A stretch of 64,000 bases of DNA from Burkholderia cepacia ATCC 25416 (GTDB lineage Bacteria; Pseudomonadota; Gammaproteobacteria; Burkholderiales; Burkholderiaceae). Under the pieces are notes generated by a model. That model ran no database searches and had not been told where the DNA came from. It saw only the letters and a list, made by a program, of their open reading frames with translations. This document shows positions 15,503-25,178 of the stretch, in pieces; position 1 is the first letter of the stretch, and the number at the start of each line of letters is the position of its first letter. Position numbers and translations under genes: made by a program. Location of the stretch: assembly GCF_001411495.1 (NCBI RefSeq), contig NZ_CP012982.1, positions 2,976,001 to 3,040,000 of the forward strand, in the 5' to 3' direction.

Positions 15503-18094
15503 ATGAAACTCATCGTCATCGGCCACGGGATGGTCGGCCACAAGCTCCTCGAATGCGTCGCGGCGGAAGCGGGCGCGTCGGCGGCGCTGCAGGTCACCGT
15601 GCTCGGCGAGGAGCCGCGCCCGGCCTACGACCGCGTGCACCTGTCCGAATTCTTCGCGGGCAAGTCGGCGGACGACCTGTCGCTCGTCGAACCCGGCTTC
15701 TTCGAGCGTCATCCGCAGTTCGACCTGCGCCTGAACGCGCGCGTCGCGTCGATCGACCGCGCCGCGCATACGGTCACGCTCGCGTCCGGGGAAACGCTCG
15801 CGTACGACAAGCTGGTGCTGGCGACGGGTTCGCGCCCGTTCGTGCCGCCGATGCCGGGGCACGATCGCGCGGGCTGCTTCGTGTACCGGACGATCGAGGA
15901 TCTCGAGGCGATGCAGGCGTGCGGCACGCACGCGAAGCGCGGCGTCGTGATCGGCGGCGGGCTGCTCGGCCTCGAATGCGCGAAGGCGCTGCGCGACATG
16001 GGGCTCGACACGCACGTCGTCGAATTCGCGCCGCGGCTGATGGCCGTGCAGGTCGACGACGGCGGCGGCCGGATGCTGCGCGCGAAGATCGAGGCGCTCG
16101 GCGTGACCGTGCATACGGGCAAGAACACGCTCGAGATCGTCGACGGCGAAGAGGGCACGCACCGGATGGCGTTCGCCGACGGCTCCCATCTCGATGCCGA
16201 CATGATCGTGTTTTCGGCCGGCATTCGCGCACGCGACGAGCTGGCGCGTGCGTGCGGCCTGGAAATCGGCCCGCGCGGCGGCGTCGCGATCGATGACGCG
16301 TGCCGCACGAGCGACGCCGACATCTACGCGATCGGCGAATGCGCGGCCTGGAACGGCATGGTGTACGGCCTCGTCGCCCCCGGCTACGACATGGCGCGCG
16401 TGGTCGCGAAGCAGCTGGGCGGCGACACGAACGACGCACCTGCGTTCGCGGGCGCCGACATGAGCACGAAGCTGAAGCTGATGGGCGTCGACGTCGCGAG
16501 CATCGGCGACGCGCACGGCACGACGGCCGGCAGCCGCACCTACCAGTACGCGGACGAGCGTCGCCAGGTCTACAAGAAGCTCGTCGTGTCCGACTGCGGC
16601 AAGTTCCTGCACGGCGCGGTGATGGTCGGCGACGCGGCCGAATACGGCACGCTGCTGCAGATGATGCTGAACCGCATCGAGCTGCCCGAGTCGCCGGAAT
16701 TCCTGATCCTGCCGTCGTCGGACGGCGTCGCGAAGCCGGCGCTCGGCGTCGACGCGCTGCCTGACGGCGCCCAGATCTGCTCATGCAACAACGTGTCGAA
16801 GTCGCAGATCTGCACGGCGGTCGCCGACGGCGCGACGAGCCTCGGCGCGCTGAAGTCGTGCACGGGCGCCGGCACGTCGTGCGGCGGCTGCGTGCCGCTC
16901 GTCACGCAGATCATGAAGGCCGAGATGAAGAAGCAGGGCCTCGCGGTCAACAACCATATCTGCGAGCACTTCCCGTATTCGCGCCAGGAGCTGTTCCACC
17001 TGATTCGCGTGGAGCGCATCACGACCTTCGACGCGCTGCTCGCGAAGCACGGCCATGGCCTCGGCTGCGACGTGTGCAAGCCGGCGGTGGCGGGCATCCT
17101 CGCGTCGTGCTTCAACGAATTCGTGCTGAAGAAGGAACACGCGGGGCTGCAGGATTCGAACGACTACTACCTCGCGAACATCCAGCGCGACGGCACGTAT
17201 TCGGTCGTGCCGCGCATGCCGGGCGGCGAGGTCACGCCGGAAGGGCTGATCGCGGTCGGCCAGGTCGCGAAGAAGTACGGGCTCTACACGAAGATCACCG
17301 GCGGCCAGCGCGTCGACCTGTTCGGTGCGCGCGTCGAGCAGCTGCCGTCGATCTGGGAGGAACTGATCGCGGCCGGTTTCGAATCGGGCCACGCATACGG
17401 CAAGGCGCTGCGCACCGTGAAGTCGTGTGTCGGCTCGACGTGGTGCCGTTACGGCGTCGACGATTCGGTCGGCCTCGCGATCGACCTCGAGAATCGCTAC
17501 AAGGGGCTGCGCGCGCCGCACAAGATCAAGTTCGGCGTGTCCGGCTGCACGCGCGAGTGCGCGGAAGCGCAGGGCAAGGACGTCGGCATCATCGCGACCG
17601 AGAAGGGCTGGAACCTGTATGTATGCGGCAACGGCGGGATGAAGCCGCGCCACGCGGAACTGCTCGCGTCCGACCTCGACCGCGCGACGCTGGTTCGCTA
17701 CATCGACCGTTTGCTGATGTTCTACGTGCGCACGGCCGACCGGCTGCAGCGCACGAGCGTATGGCGCGACAACCTCGAAGGCGGCCTCGACTACCTGATC
17801 GACGTCGTCGTGCACGACCGGCTCGGGATCGGCGCCGAACTCGAAGCCGACATGCAGCATGTGGTCGACACCTACGAGTGCGAGTGGAAGCGGGCCGTCA
17901 CCGATCCCGACACGCGCAGGCGCTTCCGTCACTTCGTGAACAGCGATGCGCCGGACACGACCATCGAATTCGTCGAGACGCGCGGCCAGATCCGGCCCGC
18001 GACGCCCGGCGAACGGGCGGGCGGCAAGCCCGTTTCGATTCCCGTCGTCGCCGAAGGCGTGACGCAGGCCGCAACCGAACCCGCCACCGTTTGA
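15503..18094 (+). CDS. nirB: Assimilatory nitrite reductase, large subunit
   Basis: An 863-residue cytoplasmic enzyme reducing nitrite to ammonium with NADH. In order: an FAD/NADH oxidoreductase domain (about 1-400; MKLIVIGHGMVGHKLLE, LVLATGSRPFVPP, GVVIGGGLLGLECAKAL); a BFD-type [2Fe-2S] domain (about 425-475; CSCNNVSKSQIC then CTGAGTSCGGC) and a second cysteine pair; and the siroheme/[4Fe-4S] part (about 550-800), whose cysteines are CVGSTWCRYG near 642 and CTRECAEAQ near 682. All expected ligands are present. The start follows an ATC-ATC leader with GAGGGAAAC upstream. It lies 21 bases after nasA and 38 before nirD. CobA in this window supplies the siroheme precursor. Confidence 0.97.
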   Translation: MKLIVIGHGMVGHKLLECVAAEAGASAALQVTVLGEEPRPAYDRVHLSEFFAGKSADDLSLVEPGFFERHPQFDLRLNARVASIDRAAHTVTLASGETLAYDKLVLATGSRPFVPPMPGHDRAGCFVYRTIEDLEAMQACGTHAKRGVVIGGGLLGLECAKALRDMGLDTHVVEFAPRLMAVQVDDGGGRMLRAKIEALGVTVHTGKNTLEIVDGEEGTHRMAFADGSHLDADMIVFSAGIRARDELARACGLEIGPRGGVAIDDACRTSDADIYAIGECAAWNGMVYGLVAPGYDMARVVAKQLGGDTNDAPAFAGADMSTKLKLMGVDVASIGDAHGTTAGSRTYQYADERRQVYKKLVVSDCGKFLHGAVMVGDAAEYGTLLQMMLNRIELPESPEFLILPSSDGVAKPALGVDALPDGAQICSCNNVSKSQICTAVADGATSLGALKSCTGAGTSCGGCVPLVTQIMKAEMKKQGLAVNNHICEHFPYSRQELFHLIRVERITTFDALLAKHGHGLGCDVCKPAVAGILASCFNEFVLKKEHAGLQDSNDYYLANIQRDGTYSVVPRMPGGEVTPEGLIAVGQVAKKYGLYTKITGGQRVDLFGARVEQLPSIWEELIAAGFESGHAYGKALRTVKSCVGSTWCRYGVDDSVGLAIDLENRYKGLRAPHKIKFGVSGCTRECAEAQGKDVGIIATEKGWNLYVCGNGGMKPRHAELLASDLDRATLVRYIDRLLMFYVRTADRLQRTSVWRDNLEGGLDYLIDVVVHDRLGIGAELEADMQHVVDTYECEWKRAVTDPDTRRRFRHFVNSDAPDTTIEFVETRGQIRPATPGERAGGKPVSIPVVAEGVTQAATEPATV

Positions 18095-18132
18095 CCCTGA
18101 CCGACACCCGTGTCTTTTCCAAGGAGCCCATC

Positions 18133-18480
18133 ATGAACGATCGTCTGCCGCCGTCCTGGACCCGCGTGTGCGCGCTCGACGACATCGTGCCGAACACCGG
18201 CGTGTGCGCGCTCATCAACGGCGAGCAGGTCGCGGTCTTTCACGTCGCGCATGCCGAGGAAGGCGGCGTGTTCGCGATCGGCAACGTCGATCCCGTGTCG
18301 CAGGCGGCCGTGATGTCGCGCGGGCTGATCGGCAGCCTCGGCGAGCGCATCGTCGTCGCGTCGCCGCTGTACAAGCAGCATTTCGACCTGCGCACCGGCG
18401 AATGCCTGGAGGCACCCGAGCAGTCGGTGAGCACGTATCCGTCGCGGGTCGAGGACGGCTTCGTGTGGATCGCGGCCTGA
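18133..18480 (+). CDS. nirD: Assimilatory nitrite reductase, small subunit
   Basis: A 115-residue Rieske-fold protein that completes the NirBD nitrite reductase. It keeps the family pattern: RVCALDDIVPNTGVCALINGEQVAVF at the start, then GGVFAIGNVDPVSQAAVMSRG and the C-terminal LYKQHFDLRTGECLE. As in other NirD proteins, the cysteines and histidines that would bind a Rieske cluster are absent, so it is not expected to hold one. ATG 18133 follows AAGGAG. Situated between nirB and nasC in the same operon. Confidence 0.95.
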   Translation: MNDRLPPSWTRVCALDDIVPNTGVCALINGEQVAVFHVAHAEEGGVFAIGNVDPVSQAAVMSRGLIGSLGERIVVASPLYKQHFDLRTGECLEAPEQSVSTYPSRVEDGFVWIAA

Positions 18481-18496
18481 CCGCCCCGGAGCGCGC

Positions 18497-21400
18497 ATGA
18501 CCGCCACCCCCGTCAAGAGCGTGTGCCCATACTGCGGCGTCGGTTGCGGGATGGTGCTGCATGTCGAGGAAGGCGAAGTCGTCAAGGTGTCCGGCGACGC
18601 CGACCATCCGGCCAACTTCGGGCGGCTGTGTACGAAGGGCTCGTCGGCGCACGTCGCGCTGCGCCGCTCGGGGCGGCTGGACCGCGCGTTCGTGCGCCGC
18701 GCGCGCGAGGACGACCTCGTGCCGCTGCCGGCGCGCGACGCGATCGCCGACACCGCGCGCCGCCTGCGCGCGGTGCTCGATGCGCACGGGCCGGACGCGC
18801 TGTCGTTCTACGTGTCGGGGCAGATGTCGATCGAGGCGCAATACCTCGTCAACAAGCTCGCGAAGGGTTTCGTCGGCACCCACAACATCGAGTCGAACTC
18901 GCGCCTCTGCATGGCGAGCGCGAGCACCGGCTACAAGCAGTCGCTCGGCGCGGACGGCCCGCCCGGGTCGTACCAGGACTTCGATCGCGCGAACCTGTTC
19001 TTCGTGATCGGCGCGAACATGGCCGACTGCCATCCGATCCTGTTCCTGCGGATGATGGACCGCGTGAAGGCCGGCGCGAAGCTGATCGTCGTCGATCCGC
19101 GCCGCACCGGCACCGCCGACAAGGCCGACCTGTTCCTGCAGATCCGGCCGGGCACCGATCTCGCGCTGACCAACGGGCTGCTGCACCTGCTGCATGCGAA
19201 CGGCCGCACCGACGGCGCGTTCATCGACGCGTACACCGAAGGCTGGGACGCGATGCCCGCGTTCCTCGCCGACTACACGCCCGGGCGCGTGGCGGAAATC
19301 ACGGGGCTCGCGGAAGCCGACCTGCGCACTGCTGCGCAATGGATCGGCGACGCGCAGGAATGGATGAGCTGCTGGACGATGGGGCTCAACCAGAGCACGC
19401 ACGGTGTGTGGAACACCAACGCGATCTGCAACCTGCATCTCGCGACGGGCAGGATCTGCCGCGCCGGCAGCGGGCCGTTCTCGCTGACGGGCCAGCCGAA
19501 CGCGATGGGCGGGCGCGAGATGGGCTACATGGGCCCCGGCCTGCCGGGCCAGCGCTCGGTGGCGTCCGACGACGATCGCCGTTTCGTCGAGCAGCTGTGG
19601 CGCGTGCCGGCCGGCACGCTGCGCAAGGAAACCGGCAACGGCACCGTCGACCTGTTCGAACGGATGGCGGCCGGCGACATCAAGGCATGCTGGATCATCT
19701 GCACGAACCCGGTCGCGACCGTGCCGAACCGGCAGAACGTGATCGCCGGATTGCAGGCCGCGGAACTCGTGATCGCGCAGGACGCGTTCCTCGATACCGA
19801 AACCAACCGCTACGCGGACATCCTGCTGCCCGGTGCACTGTGGGCCGAGGGCGACGGCGTGATGATCAACTCCGAGCGCAACATGACGCTGATGCGCGCG
19901 GCGGTCGCGCCGCCGGGCGACGCGCTGCCCGACTGGCGCATCGTCGCGGAAGTCGCGCGTGCGATGGGGTTCGGCGATGCGTTCGACTATGCGTCGGCGG
20001 CCGACGTGTTCGACGAGATCGTCCGCTTCTCGAATCCGGCGACGGGCTACGACCTGCGCGGCGCGAGCCATGCGGCGCTGCGCGACGGGCCCGTGCAGTG
20101 GCCGGTCGCGCCGGGCACCGCGCGCGAGCGGCACCCGATCCGCTACCTGAACGACGGCGTGAGCCAGCCGCTGCGCCCGGCCGCCGACGGCGACGACGCG
20201 CCGCGCATCGCGTTCCCGACGCCGTCGGGCAAGGCGCGCTTCTTCGCCCGGCCGCACGTCGATCCGGCCGAATTGCCCGACGACACGTACCCGATCGTGC
20301 TGAACACGGGGCGGCTGCAGCATCAGTGGCACACGATGACGAAGACGGGCAAGGTCGCGATGCTGAACAAGCTGAACCCGCGCCCGTTCGTCGAGCTGCA
20401 TCCGGACGACGCGAGCGCGCTCGGCATCGCCGCGAAGGACAGCGTCGAGATCCGCTCGGCGCGCGGCCGCGCGGTGCTGCCGGCCGTCGTGACCGAGCGC
20501 GTGCGGCGCGGCGACTGCTTCGCGCCGATGCACTGGAACGACGTGTACGGCGACGACCTGTGCATCAACGCGGTGACGAACGACGCGATCGATCCCGAAT
20601 CGCAGCAACCCGAACTGAAATACTGCGCGGTCGCGCTGCGGCGCGTCGAGACCGCTGCGATCGCGTCCGCCGACGACCAGACGGCGCAACCCGATGCCCG
20701 CGCCGGCGACGCACGGCCCGCGCCGGCGACGGTGCAGGCGACTGCTTCACAGGAATCCGACATGGCAGACATCGACACTTTCGCGGCCGCGCTCGGCGTT
20801 GCCGACTTCGCGCCGCCGCCGTTGACGGACACCGAACGGCTGTATGTGGCCGGGTTCGTCAGCGGGCTGAAGGCAAGCGCCGGCCGGCGCGAGGGCGGCG
20901 TGCCGGTGCTGCCGGCCGGCGCGCCGCTCACGCCGCCGGTGCGGTTCTGGCTCGACGGGATGCTCGCGGGGTTGTTCAGCCGCTCGCTGCCGGCGAGCTT
21001 GCCGGGCGCCGCGGCCTCTGCGCTGCCGGCCGATGCCGCCGCGTCGGGCGGCGTGCGGATCGTGCGCGCGCGGCCGAAGGTCGTGCTGCTGTGGGCGTCG
21101 CAGACCGGCAACATCGAATCGTTGACCGAGGATTACGCGACGCAGCTGATGAACGCGGGCTTCGAGATCCGCACCGCGTGCATGTCCGACTATCCGGTGG
21201 CGTCGCTCGCCGGTGCGCAATACGTGCTGCTGATGACGAGCACGTTCGGCGACGGCGACGCGCCCGACAACGGCAGCGAATTCTGGGAAGCGCTGCAGGC
21301 CGGCAGCGCCGCGCGCCTCGACGGCGTGCACTTCGCGGTGCTCGCGTTCGGCGACCGCAACTACGACCAGTTCTGCGGCCATGGCCGCCGGCTCGACGCG

Positions 21401-22684
21401 CGGCTCGCGGAACTCGGCGCGGCACACCTGTGCGCGCGCGTCGATTGCGACGTCGAATTCCAGCGCGACGCCGACCAGTGGCTCGAACGCGTCGTCGCGC
21501 GGATCAAGGAGGCCGATGCCGCGCTGCACGCGGTGCCGTCCGGCGGCCTGGGCCCGTCGGGGCTGCTGCCGACGAAGGCGCATCCGGCGCCGTCGAAGCT
21601 CGTCGCGAACCTGCGGCTCAACCGTCCGGGCGCGGCGAAGGACACGCGCTACGTGTCGCTGTCGACCGAAGGCGCGAACCTCGAATACGAAACCGGCGAC
21701 GCGCTCGGCGTGTGGCCGACCAACTGCCCGGAACTGGTGGACGAGCTGCTGTCCGTCACCGCGCTGAAGGCCGATGCACCCGTGTCGGTGGCGGGTGTCG
21801 GCGACGTGCGCCTCGGCGACGCACTCGCGCGTCATTTCGACATCACGCGCCCGCATCCGGACACGCTCGCGTTCATCGCGTCGCGCAGCGCGAACGGCGC
21901 GCTGAAGTCGCTGCTCGGCGACGACCGCAAGGGCGACCTGAAGCAATGGTTGTGGGGGCAACAACTCGCGGACGTGCTGCACGAGTTTCCGGTCGAGCTG
22001 TCGGGCAACGAACTCGTCGGGATGCTGAAGCGCATGCAGCCGCGTCTTTATTCGATCGCGTCGAGCCCGAGCGCGCACCCGGGCGAGATCCACCTGACCG
22101 TGTCGGCCGTGCGCTATCACAACGGCCGGCGCGCGCGCAAAGGTGTCGCGTCGACGTTCCTCGCCGATCGCGCGGACGACGGCCGCGTGCCCGTGTTCGT
22201 GCAGAAATCCGCGCATTTCCGGCCGCCGGTGAACGGCGACGTGCCGATCGTGATGGTCGGCCCGGGCACCGGCGTCGCGCCGTTCCGCGGTTTCCTGCAC
22301 GAACGGCAGGCGCGCGGCGCGCGCGGGCGCAACTGGCTGTTCTTCGGCGAACAGCATGCGCGGACGGACTTCTACTACGGCGACGAGCTGGGCGCGATGC
22401 GCGACAGCGGTTTTCTGACGCGGCTCGATCTCGCGTTCTCGCGCGACCAGGCCGACAAGATCTACGTGCAGGACCGGATGCGCGAGCAGGGCGCCGAGCT
22501 GTTCGCGTGGCTGGAGGAGGGCGCGCACTTCTACGTGTGCGGCGACGCCGCGCGGATGGCGAAGGACGTCGATGCCGCGCTGAGGGCCGTCGTCGCCGAG
22601 CACGGCGGCATGTCGGACGAAGCCGCGAACGACTACGTCGCGCGGCTCGCGAAGGCGCGCCGCTACATGCGGGACGTGTACTGA
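18497..22684 (+). CDS. nasC: Assimilatory nitrate reductase fused to a CysJ-type flavoprotein reductase
   Basis: A 1395-residue fusion. Residues about 1-720 are a molybdenum bis-MGD nitrate reductase: the [4Fe-4S] ligands Cys10, Cys13, Cys17 and Cys44 (VCPYCGVGCG, GRLCTKG) and a C-terminal MGD-binding part (LNTGRLQHQWHTMTKTGKV). An Ala/Pro-rich linker (about 720-760) follows. Residues about 860-1395 are a sulfite-reductase-alpha-like diflavin unit: FMN (WASQTGNIESL), FAD (RLYSIASSPSAHPGE), NADPH (VGPGTGVAPFRGFLHER) and the CysJ-like ending RRYMRDVY. It would reduce nitrate to nitrite directly with NADPH. ATG 18497 follows CCGGAG. Note an in-frame ATG at 20762 with AGGAA upstream, at the fusion joint. 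Last gene of the nas operon. Confidence 0.95.
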   Translation: MTATPVKSVCPYCGVGCGMVLHVEEGEVVKVSGDADHPANFGRLCTKGSSAHVALRRSGRLDRAFVRRAREDDLVPLPARDAIADTARRLRAVLDAHGPDALSFYVSGQMSIEAQYLVNKLAKGFVGTHNIESNSRLCMASASTGYKQSLGADGPPGSYQDFDRANLFFVIGANMADCHPILFLRMMDRVKAGAKLIVVDPRRTGTADKADLFLQIRPGTDLALTNGLLHLLHANGRTDGAFIDAYTEGWDAMPAFLADYTPGRVAEITGLAEADLRTAAQWIGDAQEWMSCWTMGLNQSTHGVWNTNAICNLHLATGRICRAGSGPFSLTGQPNAMGGREMGYMGPGLPGQRSVASDDDRRFVEQLWRVPAGTLRKETGNGTVDLFERMAAGDIKACWIICTNPVATVPNRQNVIAGLQAAELVIAQDAFLDTETNRYADILLPGALWAEGDGVMINSERNMTLMRAAVAPPGDALPDWRIVAEVARAMGFGDAFDYASAADVFDEIVRFSNPATGYDLRGASHAALRDGPVQWPVAPGTARERHPIRYLNDGVSQPLRPAADGDDAPRIAFPTPSGKARFFARPHVDPAELPDDTYPIVLNTGRLQHQWHTMTKTGKVAMLNKLNPRPFVELHPDDASALGIAAKDSVEIRSARGRAVLPAVVTERVRRGDCFAPMHWNDVYGDDLCINAVTNDAIDPESQQPELKYCAVALRRVETAAIASADDQTAQPDARAGDARPAPATVQATASQESDMADIDTFAAALGVADFAPPPLTDTERLYVAGFVSGLKASAGRREGGVPVLPAGAPLTPPVRFWLDGMLAGLFSRSLPASLPGAAASALPADAAASGGVRIVRARPKVVLLWASQTGNIESLTEDYATQLMNAGFEIRTACMSDYPVASLAGAQYVLLMTSTFGDGDAPDNGSEFWEALQAGSAARLDGVHFAVLAFGDRNYDQFCGHGRRLDARLAELGAAHLCARVDCDVEFQRDADQWLERVVARIKEADAALHAVPSGGLGPSGLLPTKAHPAPSKLVANLRLNRPGAAKDTRYVSLSTEGANLEYETGDALGVWPTNCPELVDELLSVTALKADAPVSVAGVGDVRLGDALARHFDITRPHPDTLAFIASRSANGALKSLLGDDRKGDLKQWLWGQQLADVLHEFPVELSGNELVGMLKRMQPRLYSIASSPSAHPGEIHLTVSAVRYHNGRRARKGVASTFLADRADDGRVPVFVQKSAHFRPPVNGDVPIVMVGPGTGVAPFRGFLHERQARGARGRNWLFFGEQHARTDFYYGDELGAMRDSGFLTRLDLAFSRDQADKIYVQDRMREQGAELFAWLEEGAHFYVCGDAARMAKDVDAALRAVVAEHGGMSDEAANDYVARLAKARRYMRDVY

Positions 22685-22707
22685 CCGCGAGCGGTGTGGC
22701 GCGACGC

Positions 22708-22727
22708 GGCCCGCCGGTTTGCGGGCC
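22708..22727. terminator. Weak hairpin after the nas operon
   Basis: GGCCCGC (22708-22714) pairs with GCGGGCC (22721-22727) around CGGTTT, 24 bases after the nasC stop. There is no T-run, so it is a possible rho-independent end only by position. Confidence 0.35.
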
Positions 22728-22869
22728 CGGCGCCGGGCGACGCGTCGGCCTGCGACGAGCCGCGCCGGGCCGTCCGTCGGGAAGGCCGTCGACGGCGAAC
22801 GTCGCACGCGACAGGCCGGGCGGCGGGCACGGCGTTCCTGCATGAACCGCCGGCCGCCGCCGGTTTGCG

Positions 22870-23646
22870 TTACTGCTGACGCTCCCACGCGCGCGCCTGT
22901 TCGGCACGGACGAACGTTTCCGACGACCGCGGCAGCAGGTTGCGGAACGCGCCGCCGTCGCCGTCGATCACGTCGACCATCTTCGCGATCATCTCTTCCG
23001 GATCGTGCTGTTCGAGCGGGAACGTCAGCCGCTCGGGCGTCACCGTGTGGACGGCCGGATCGTGCCAGCGCCGCGTCGTTTCCATCATCCGGTCGTTGAA
23101 ACCCGTGCTGTACGGGCCGGGGTTCACGACCGCGACACGGATTCCGTGCGGCGCCAGCTCCGCGTGCATCGCCTCCGCGATCGATTCGACCGCGTGCTTC
23201 GACGCGCAATAGGCGCCCGTGAACGGCCCGGTGATCAGGCCCGCGATCGACGACACGAACACGATCTTGCCGTGCCGGCGCGCGAGCATCCCGCGCGCGA
23301 CGTGCTGCGTGAGTTCGAGCGGCCCGAACACGTTGACGTCGAACAGGTCGCGGACGATCCCGACCGGCAGGTCGACGAGCGCGCCGGCTTCGCCGACGCC
23401 CGCGTTGTTCACGAGCACGTCGACGTCCAGCTCGGCCGCGCGGGCGCGATCGTCGGCCGACGTGACATCGAGCTTGATGGCGCGCAGCGTGGTGCCGCGT
23501 TGCGCGGCGGCGTCCGTCAGTGCGTCGATCTCGACGGCGACGCGCACGCCGGCCGTCACGTCGTGGCCGCGTTCGGCGAGCCGCAGCGCCACTTCACGGC
23601 CGAAGCCGGTGCCTGCGCCGGTAATGAGGATGCGTTTCCGTGCCAT
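22870..23646 (-). CDS. Short-chain dehydrogenase/reductase (SDR)
   Basis: A 258-residue classical SDR. The NAD(P) site is ILITGAGTGFGREVALRL (TGxxxGxG pattern), VLVNNAGVGEAG is the NNAG motif, and the catalytic set is FVSSIAGLITGPFTGAYCASKHAVE, giving Ser, Tyr and Lys of the YxxxK motif. The ending VVNPGPYSTGFNDRMMETTRRW is typical of 17-beta-HSD-like, broad-specificity SDRs. ATG 23646 has AAGGTAAG upstream inside the end of the GlcG-like gene, only four bases away, so the two are one operon. The LysR gene at 24182 is divergent and probably controls both. The substrate is unknown. Confidence 0.9.
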   Translation of the reverse strand: MARKRILITGAGTGFGREVALRLAERGHDVTAGVRVAVEIDALTDAAAQRGTTLRAIKLDVTSADDRARAAELDVDVLVNNAGVGEAGALVDLPVGIVRDLFDVNVFGPLELTQHVARGMLARRHGKIVFVSSIAGLITGPFTGAYCASKHAVESIAEAMHAELAPHGIRVAVVNPGPYSTGFNDRMMETTRRWHDPAVHTVTPERLTFPLEQHDPEEMIAKMVDVIDGDGGAFRNLLPRSSETFVRAEQARAWERQQ

Positions 23647-23650
23647 GTGC

Positions 23651-24088
23651 TTACCTTGTGGTGGGAAGGGTTGCCTGAAAGCGGTCGCGGCCGTGCCGGG
23701 CGATCGCGGTGTCTTCGTCGACGCTGCCGCCCGATACGCCGATGGCGCCGACGCAGCGTCCGCTGCCGTCGACGAGCGGTTCGCCGCCGCCGAACGTGAC
23801 GAGCCCGCCGTGGCTGTGCTCGATCCCGCGCAGCAGCCCGTCGCCCGACATCGCACCGAGCGCGCCGGTCGATATGCGGAAGCGGACCGCCGTCAGCGCC
23901 TTGCGCTGCGCGAGATCGATCGCGCCGAGGAAACAGTCGTCGGTGCGCTCGAACGCGAGCAGGTTCGCGCCGGCATCGACGATTGCGATGGCGACGCCGG
24001 CGACCTGCAGCGACGCGGCATGCGCGAGTGCTGCGTCGATCGTACGGCGGGCGGCTGCGAGCGGCAGCGCGGCGGTGAGCGGGTCCAT
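23651..24088 (-). CDS. GlcG/HbpS-family protein
   Basis: A 145-residue protein of the GlcG/HbpS (DUF336) family: VAGVAIAIVDAGANLLAFERTDD and the repeated glycine-rich RCVGAIGVSGGSVDED ending are diagnostic. Relatives bind heme or small ligands, or accompany glycolate and diol oxidation genes, but many members are uncharacterised. No signal peptide is seen. ATG 24088 is chosen because residues further upstream read as leader sequence and the family starts near here. Transcribed with the SDR gene and divergent from LysR. Confidence 0.82.
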   Translation of the reverse strand: MDPLTAALPLAAARRTIDAALAHAASLQVAGVAIAIVDAGANLLAFERTDDCFLGAIDLAQRKALTAVRFRISTGALGAMSGDGLLRGIEHSHGGLVTFGGGEPLVDGSGRCVGAIGVSGGSVDEDTAIARHGRDRFQATLPTTR

Positions 24089-24181
24089 GCGAGGCTCCGG
24101 TGGGACGACAGGCCCCAGTGTAGGCAGGTGCGGTATATGGGAGAATCCGCATTCCGCTCGAAAGAGTTTCAAGTTTTTCTA

Positions 24182-25099
24182 ATGATGAGCCGACGCGATC
24201 CGATGGCCGGGCTGCACGTGTTCATGACGGTCGCGACGGCCGGCAACTTCACGCGGGCGGCCGCCGCGCTCGGCCTGACGCCGGCTGCCGTCAGCCTCGC
24301 GATCGGGCAGCTCGAGGGCGAGCTGAACGTGAAGCTGTTCAATCGCAGCACGCGCGGCGTGAGCCTGACGGAAGCCGGGCAGCACTACTGGCGGCAGACG
24401 GAGCCTGCGTACCGGCAGGTCGTGCACGCGCGCGACGCGCTGAGGGATACGCGCAGCGAGCCGAGCGGCGTGTTGCGCGTCACCGCGCTGCCGCTGGCGC
24501 GCACGCTCGTGATCGCGCCGGTGCTGGCCGTATTCCGCGAGCGTTATCCGAAAGTGCGGCTCGAGATCCGCTACGAGAACGAACTCGTCGACATCGCGAA
24601 GGACGGGTTCGATGCGGGGATTCGCCTCGCCGACCGGCTGCAGCCGGGGACGATCGGCGTGCGGATCGCGCCGGCGCTTTCGTGCGCGCTGGTCGCGTCG
24701 CCCGGTTATCTGGCGCGGTACGGCACGCCGGCGTCGATTGCGGCGCTCGAACGTCACGCATGTATCCGCTTCCGGTTTTCGGAGAGCGGGCGGCTGCACA
24801 AATGGCTGCTGCACGACGGGCGCCGCGATGTCGATCTCGATCCGGAAGGCGTATTCGTGACGAACGATGCCGATGCGGTGATCGACGCGGCGCGTGCCGG
24901 TGTCGGGATCGCGTTTGCGTTCATGCGCGAGCGCATCGAACAGGACTTGCGCGACGGCACGCTCGTCGAGGTGTTGCCGGGCGCGTGCCGGACGCTGCCG
25001 CCGATGTGGCTGTATTACGTGAATCGCAAGCACGTGCCGGCGAAGCTGCGCGCATTCATCGACGTGCTGCGGGAGCGCGACGGCGCACGCGCGGCGTAA
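24182..25099 (+). CDS. LysR-family transcriptional regulator
   Basis: A 305-residue LTTR. The winged helix (about 5-65) reads HVFMTVATAGNFTRAAAALGLTPAAVSLAIGQLEGELNVKLF, and the effector domain follows (about 95-300) with the SGVLRVTALPLARTLVIAPVLAVF joint common to the CrgA/DsdC-like branch. Two adjacent ATGs (24182 and 24185) fit; ribosome binding is weak. It is divergent from the GlcG-like/SDR operon across 93 bases, the usual layout for a regulator and its target. Inducer unknown. Confidence 0.88.
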   Translation: MMSRRDPMAGLHVFMTVATAGNFTRAAAALGLTPAAVSLAIGQLEGELNVKLFNRSTRGVSLTEAGQHYWRQTEPAYRQVVHARDALRDTRSEPSGVLRVTALPLARTLVIAPVLAVFRERYPKVRLEIRYENELVDIAKDGFDAGIRLADRLQPGTIGVRIAPALSCALVASPGYLARYGTPASIAALERHACIRFRFSESGRLHKWLLHDGRRDVDLDPEGVFVTNDADAVIDAARAGVGIAFAFMRERIEQDLRDGTLVEVLPGACRTLPPMWLYYVNRKHVPAKLRAFIDVLRERDGARAA

Positions 25100-25178
25100 G
25101 CGTTGCGCCGGCTGCCTGCGGCGATTTGCCCGGCAGCGCATGATGGCGGCTCCAGCCACGAAACGATGGAGTCGCGTC

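Noticed and set aside
14024..16612. An 862-codon open frame antisense to nasA and nirB
   Set aside because: Composition is dominated by Arg, His and Asp as expected from the complement of GC-rich codons; both sense genes are certain.
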